Below, in pieces: positions 61,511 to 64,000 of a stretch of DNA of 64,000 nt. Source of the DNA: Shewanella amazonensis SB2B (GTDB lineage Bacteria > Pseudomonadota > Gammaproteobacteria > Enterobacterales > Shewanellaceae); contig NC_008700.1 of NCBI RefSeq assembly GCF_000015245.1, forward strand, positions 1,928,001-1,992,000, written 5' to 3'. The position numbers were made by a program, and so were the translations under genes. The notes under the pieces were generated by a model. That model searched no databases. It was not told the origin of the DNA and saw nothing but the letters and a program-made list of their open reading frames with translations. How positions within the stretch are numbered: the first letter of the stretch is position 1; each line of letters begins with the position of its first letter.

Positions 61511-62314
61511 TTAACGGGCGTTGGTGCTCTCAAAAATCTTGTCAGCGGAGGCAGCCACAAAGCCTGGGTACAGGCGGCCATCTTCTAATGGGAAGCGGCG
61601 GGCAAACTCATAAAAACAGCTTGGCACCATACGCTTGCCATCAGTGAATTCCACCACGGCTTCGTCGGCGAGGGTCGAAGACTGCTTGAGCTTCACCTCT
61701 TCGCTGCCCTTGATTTCACCGCCGGAGGTGTTGAGTGCAAAACCTGCGGCCTTGAGGGCATCATTCACGGAGGCCAGGGTTTCGTAGTTTTTCAGCGCAT
61801 TTACCGATACGGTGAAGTGGTTGGCGCGAAATCCCCACACAGAAACCCAGGCGGCGTACTCGCTTTCCTTGAGCAGAGTTTCGTAGGTGGCCTGGTCGAT
61901 GCTCCAGTGACGACCTGAGTAGAGGAAGTTATCGGCAGTCACGGCGGCCGCATCGATTTGCTCGACCAGCTTGTGCACTGTGGCCTGCAGCTCAGGAGAG
62001 CATTTTTCCAACAGCAGCTCAGAGATAAACACCTTGGGCTGAGTGGCATCCGGGTGCTCGAAGTGCTTGGCATAGAGCTTTTTGGCTTCGAAGTGGTATT
62101 CGCCGCTCTCTACATAGCCCAGGGCCAGAAAATGGGCGGCCAGTTTTTCCAGGTTAATCTTCTCGATATTAAAGGTACGCAGGGCGATATGGTCGTTTTG
62201 CACGTCATCCTGCTGAGTCGAGCCAAGCAGGGCATGAATTTTCTGTGCAGAGGGCGTTACTGACACATAGTCCTGCCAAAGGTTGGAGAAGAGTTCATTA
62301 ATCTGGGTGTGCAT
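61511..62314 (-). CDS. DUF1338 family protein (HglS-like)
   Basis: A 267-residue cytoplasmic protein. The longer members of DUF1338, such as HglS of Pseudomonas, are Fe(II) dioxygenases/decarboxylases that turn 2-oxoadipate into 2-hydroxyglutarate. The metal triad can be placed at His42, His166 and Glu236 (DHIALR, NHFTVS, CFYEFA), with Arg46 four residues after the first His, the same spacing as HglS His70/Arg74. This protein is about half the HglS length and the substrate may differ. Its start is 30 bases downstream of the astD stop, so it is probably cotranscribed with ast genes. Confidence 0.8.
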   Translation of the reverse strand: MHTQINELFSNLWQDYVSVTPSAQKIHALLGSTQQDDVQNDHIALRTFNIEKINLEKLAAHFLALGYVESGEYHFEAKKLYAKHFEHPDATQPKVFISELLLEKCSPELQATVHKLVEQIDAAAVTADNFLYSGRHWSIDQATYETLLKESEYAAWVSVWGFRANHFTVSVNALKNYETLASVNDALKAAGFALNTSGGEIKGSEEVKLKQSSTLADEAVVEFTDGKRMVPSCFYEFARRFPLEDGRLYPGFVAASADKIFESTNAR

Positions 62315-62344
62315 ATTACTAATCCTGATACAAAGTAGGGTGTG

Positions 62345-63832
62345 TTAAATACTGAGGCCCGGGCTCAGACTGGCAGGCAGGCTGACGCTGCTGGCTTCCA
62401 CTGAGGAGACGGGGTAGGCGCAGTAATCGGCCGCGTAGAAGGCGCTGGCCCTGTGGTTACCGCTGGCGCCAATGCCGCCAAATGGCGCGGCACTGGAGGC
62501 ACCTGTAATGGGTTTGTTCCAATTCACGATTCCTGCGCGAATGCGGCGGAAGAAGTGGTCATAATCCGCTTCATTATCGGCCAGCAATCCAGCCGACAGG
62601 CCAAACGCAGTGTTATTGGCTTCGTCAATGGCGGCATCGAAGTCATCGTAGCGGTAGACCTTGAGCAGCGGACCAAAGTGTTCTTCGTCCGGCAGGGCTT
62701 TGACGTGGGTGACATCAATAATACCGGGCGTGACGAAGCCAAGGGCAAGGTCAGGTTGCTTAAGCTCCAGCAGTGAAATGCCGCCAAGAGACTGGATATC
62801 GGTTTGCGCCTTCACCATGGCCGCCGCCGCTTTGGCGCTGATCATGGCACCATAAAAGGGTTGGTTTTCGGCAAAGGGTTCATCTACGCGAATTTGACGG
62901 CTGGCCTCAATCAGCTTGGCCAGGATGGCATCGCCATTGGCGTCTTTCTTAATGAAAAGACGTCTGGCGCAGGTGCAGCGCTGACCGCTGGAGATAAAGG
63001 CCGATTGGATGATGTCATGTACAGCGGCATTCACATTGGCCACATCTTTGACGATGAGCGGGTTATTTCCGCCCATTTCCAGCGCCAAAATTTTTCCCGG
63101 CTGACCGGCATACTGCTGATGCAGCAAATGACCCGTGTTGGAGCTGCCGGTAAAGAAGAGCCCGTCGATGCCGGGGTGCCCAGCGAGCGCTTTGCCGGTT
63201 TCCACTTCGCCTTGCAGCAGGTTAATCACACCTGCGGGCAAGCCTGCTTTTTGCCACAGCTCCACCGTAAACTGGGCCACTTTAGGGGTCAGCTCCGAGG
63301 GTTTGAACAGTACAGTGTTCCCGGCGATCAGCGCAGGCACTATATGGCCGTTAGGCAGGTGCCCCGGGAAGTTATAAGGCCCAAATACCGCCACCACGCC
63401 GTGGGGCTTATGGCGGATAAAAGCACGGGCACCGGGCATGGGGTTTTCCACTGTGCCGGTGCGTTCGCTGTGGGCTCTGATGGATATCGCGATTTTGCCA
63501 GTCATGGCCGCAACTTCGGTGCGGCTCTCCCACAGTGCCTTGCCGGTTTCTTCAGCAATGAGGCGTGCCATGGCTTCGCTGTGTTCACCAAGTTGAGCGC
63601 CAAAGGCTTCAATAATGGCCAAACGCTCGGCCAGGGGCATGGCTGACCAGTTGTAAAAGGCGCTGCGGGCGGCCTTAACGGCGGTATCGACCTGCTCGGC
63701 ATTGGCGCCGTTACCACACCAGATAACCTCTCCATTGGCCGGATTAATCGACTCAAAGCCTTTACCGTGGCCGGGTTGCCACTGTCCACCAATAAACTGA
63801 CAGCTTGACGGATTATTGATCACTGAGCTCAT
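62345..63832 (-). CDS. astD: Succinylglutamate semialdehyde dehydrogenase AstD
   Basis: A 495-residue aldehyde dehydrogenase of the arginine succinyltransferase pathway. Catalytic Cys in SSGQRCTCARRL (about 285-296) and Glu in LALEMGGNNP (about 250-259), with the NAD-binding FFTGSSNTG. The frame is open from beyond the window end, but the start MSSVINNPSS at 63832 overlaps the astA stop (ATGA) and gives the family length. Arginine is converted to glutamate and succinate, and NAD-GDH at 12.7 kb can then oxidise the glutamate. Confidence 0.94.
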   Translation of the reverse strand: MSSVINNPSSCQFIGGQWQPGHGKGFESINPANGEVIWCGNGANAEQVDTAVKAARSAFYNWSAMPLAERLAIIEAFGAQLGEHSEAMARLIAEETGKALWESRTEVAAMTGKIAISIRAHSERTGTVENPMPGARAFIRHKPHGVVAVFGPYNFPGHLPNGHIVPALIAGNTVLFKPSELTPKVAQFTVELWQKAGLPAGVINLLQGEVETGKALAGHPGIDGLFFTGSSNTGHLLHQQYAGQPGKILALEMGGNNPLIVKDVANVNAAVHDIIQSAFISSGQRCTCARRLFIKKDANGDAILAKLIEASRQIRVDEPFAENQPFYGAMISAKAAAAMVKAQTDIQSLGGISLLELKQPDLALGFVTPGIIDVTHVKALPDEEHFGPLLKVYRYDDFDAAIDEANNTAFGLSAGLLADNEADYDHFFRRIRAGIVNWNKPITGASSAAPFGGIGASGNHRASAFYAADYCAYPVSSVEASSVSLPASLSPGLSI

Positions 63833-64000
63833 TTGGCCCCCTTGTCCAGATTTAAGTAACGCACCAAATCGCCCTCGGCGACATTGAGCACATCGGCCAT
63901 GGCCGGGCTCATCAGTATGCTGTGGGTTTCGGGTTCGAGACGACACTCGTCGCTGACGGTGGCGCGAAATGCCTTGCTGTCGCAGTTGCACACTGCCAGA
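63829..64000 (-). CDS. astA: Arginine N-succinyltransferase AstA, C-terminal end (partial)
   Basis: The last 56 codons of a gene running in from the right on the minus strand. The tail (FRATVSDECRLEPETHSILM, then DVLNVAEGDLVRYLNL) resembles the C-terminus of AstA, the first enzyme of the AST pathway, which succinylates arginine. The stop is within the astD start (ATGA), so the two are coupled. Confidence 0.82.
   Translation of the reverse strand, partial: LAVCNCDSKAFRATVSDECRLEPETHSILMSPAMADVLNVAEGDLVRYLNLDKGAK

Noticed and set aside
62804..63646. 280-codon open frame on the plus strand opposite astD
   Set aside because: Shadow of the astD reading frame; no ribosome site, no family resemblance.
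63833..63991. N-terminal extension of AstD
   Set aside because: The 53 extra residues are the astA 3' end read in another frame; the ATGA overlap at 63829-63832 gives the real junction.

Overview
The window is ordinary chromosomal DNA of a gammaproteobacterium, most probably a Shewanella. The whole-window pattern supports this: a periplasmic nitrate reductase operon in the order napE-D-A-B-C, a very large NAD-dependent glutamate dehydrogenase, a DUF3466 protein with a GlyGly-CTERM tail, DUF2835 and CLCA_X proteins, and many gene neighbourhoods shared with Escherichia coli (proQ-prc, pyrD-zapC, fabA next to a Lon-like gene, uvrY-uvrC-pgsA-glyW-cysT-leuZ, ldtD-ycbK, tamA-tamB). The genus assignment is inference from recognised families; no database was searched.

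Layout. 1-5.2 kb: end of proQ, the periplasmic protease prc, pepN and a small DUF2835 gene. 5.5-12.4 kb: a four-gene envelope cassette (DUF1302 outer-membrane barrel candidate, DUF1329 periplasmic protein, YCF48-like propeller, RND/MMPL transporter), the least understood functional unit here. 12.7-20.7 kb: NAD-glutamate dehydrogenase, pyrD, zapC, a small membrane coiled-coil protein and a CLCA_X putative metallopeptidase. 20.9-25.4 kb: a DUF3857/transglutaminase membrane protein translationally coupled to a short-chain dehydrogenase, then an exported DsrE protein behind a perfect 11-bp inverted repeat. 25.4-26.5 kb: a MITE-like element, then a tandem array of initiator tRNA units, three intact and two decayed. 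26.7-33.2 kb: rlmKL-glutaredoxin-uup, a DUF3466 surface protein and rmf. 33.4-35.7 kb (minus): fabA and a Lon-family protease. 35.9-36.5 kb: two identical tRNA-Ser genes with their own promoters and terminators. 36.8-40.4 kb: uvrY, uvrC, pgsA and tRNA-Gly/Cys/Leu, preceded by a broken tRNA-Gly fragment. 40.6-45.3 kb: a membrane-anchored NERD protein, an HU-like protein, an L,D-transpeptidase, a YcbK-type peptidase, a small unknown gene and rplY. 45.5-51.2 kb (minus): tamB and tamA. 51.4-56.9 kb: an exported isoaspartyl peptidase/asparaginase, a CBS protein and hrpA. 57.3-61.4 kb: napEDABC. 61.5-64 kb (minus): astA (cut by the window edge), astD and a DUF1338 gene, an arginine-succinyltransferase operon.

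How it fits together. Most genes are housekeeping: envelope maintenance (prc, TamAB, LdtD, YcbK, PgsA, FabA), translation (tRNAs, RplY, Rmf, RlmKL), DNA repair and global regulation (UvrY/UvrC), amino-acid catabolism (GDH, Ast) and anaerobic respiration (Nap). There is no CRISPR array, prophage, integron or complete insertion sequence. The candidates for something undescribed are the DUF1302/DUF1329/YCF48/RND cassette, the structured MITE, the decaying initiator-tRNA array, the dsrE-upstream inverted repeat, and a DUF1338 enzyme at the end of the ast operon.
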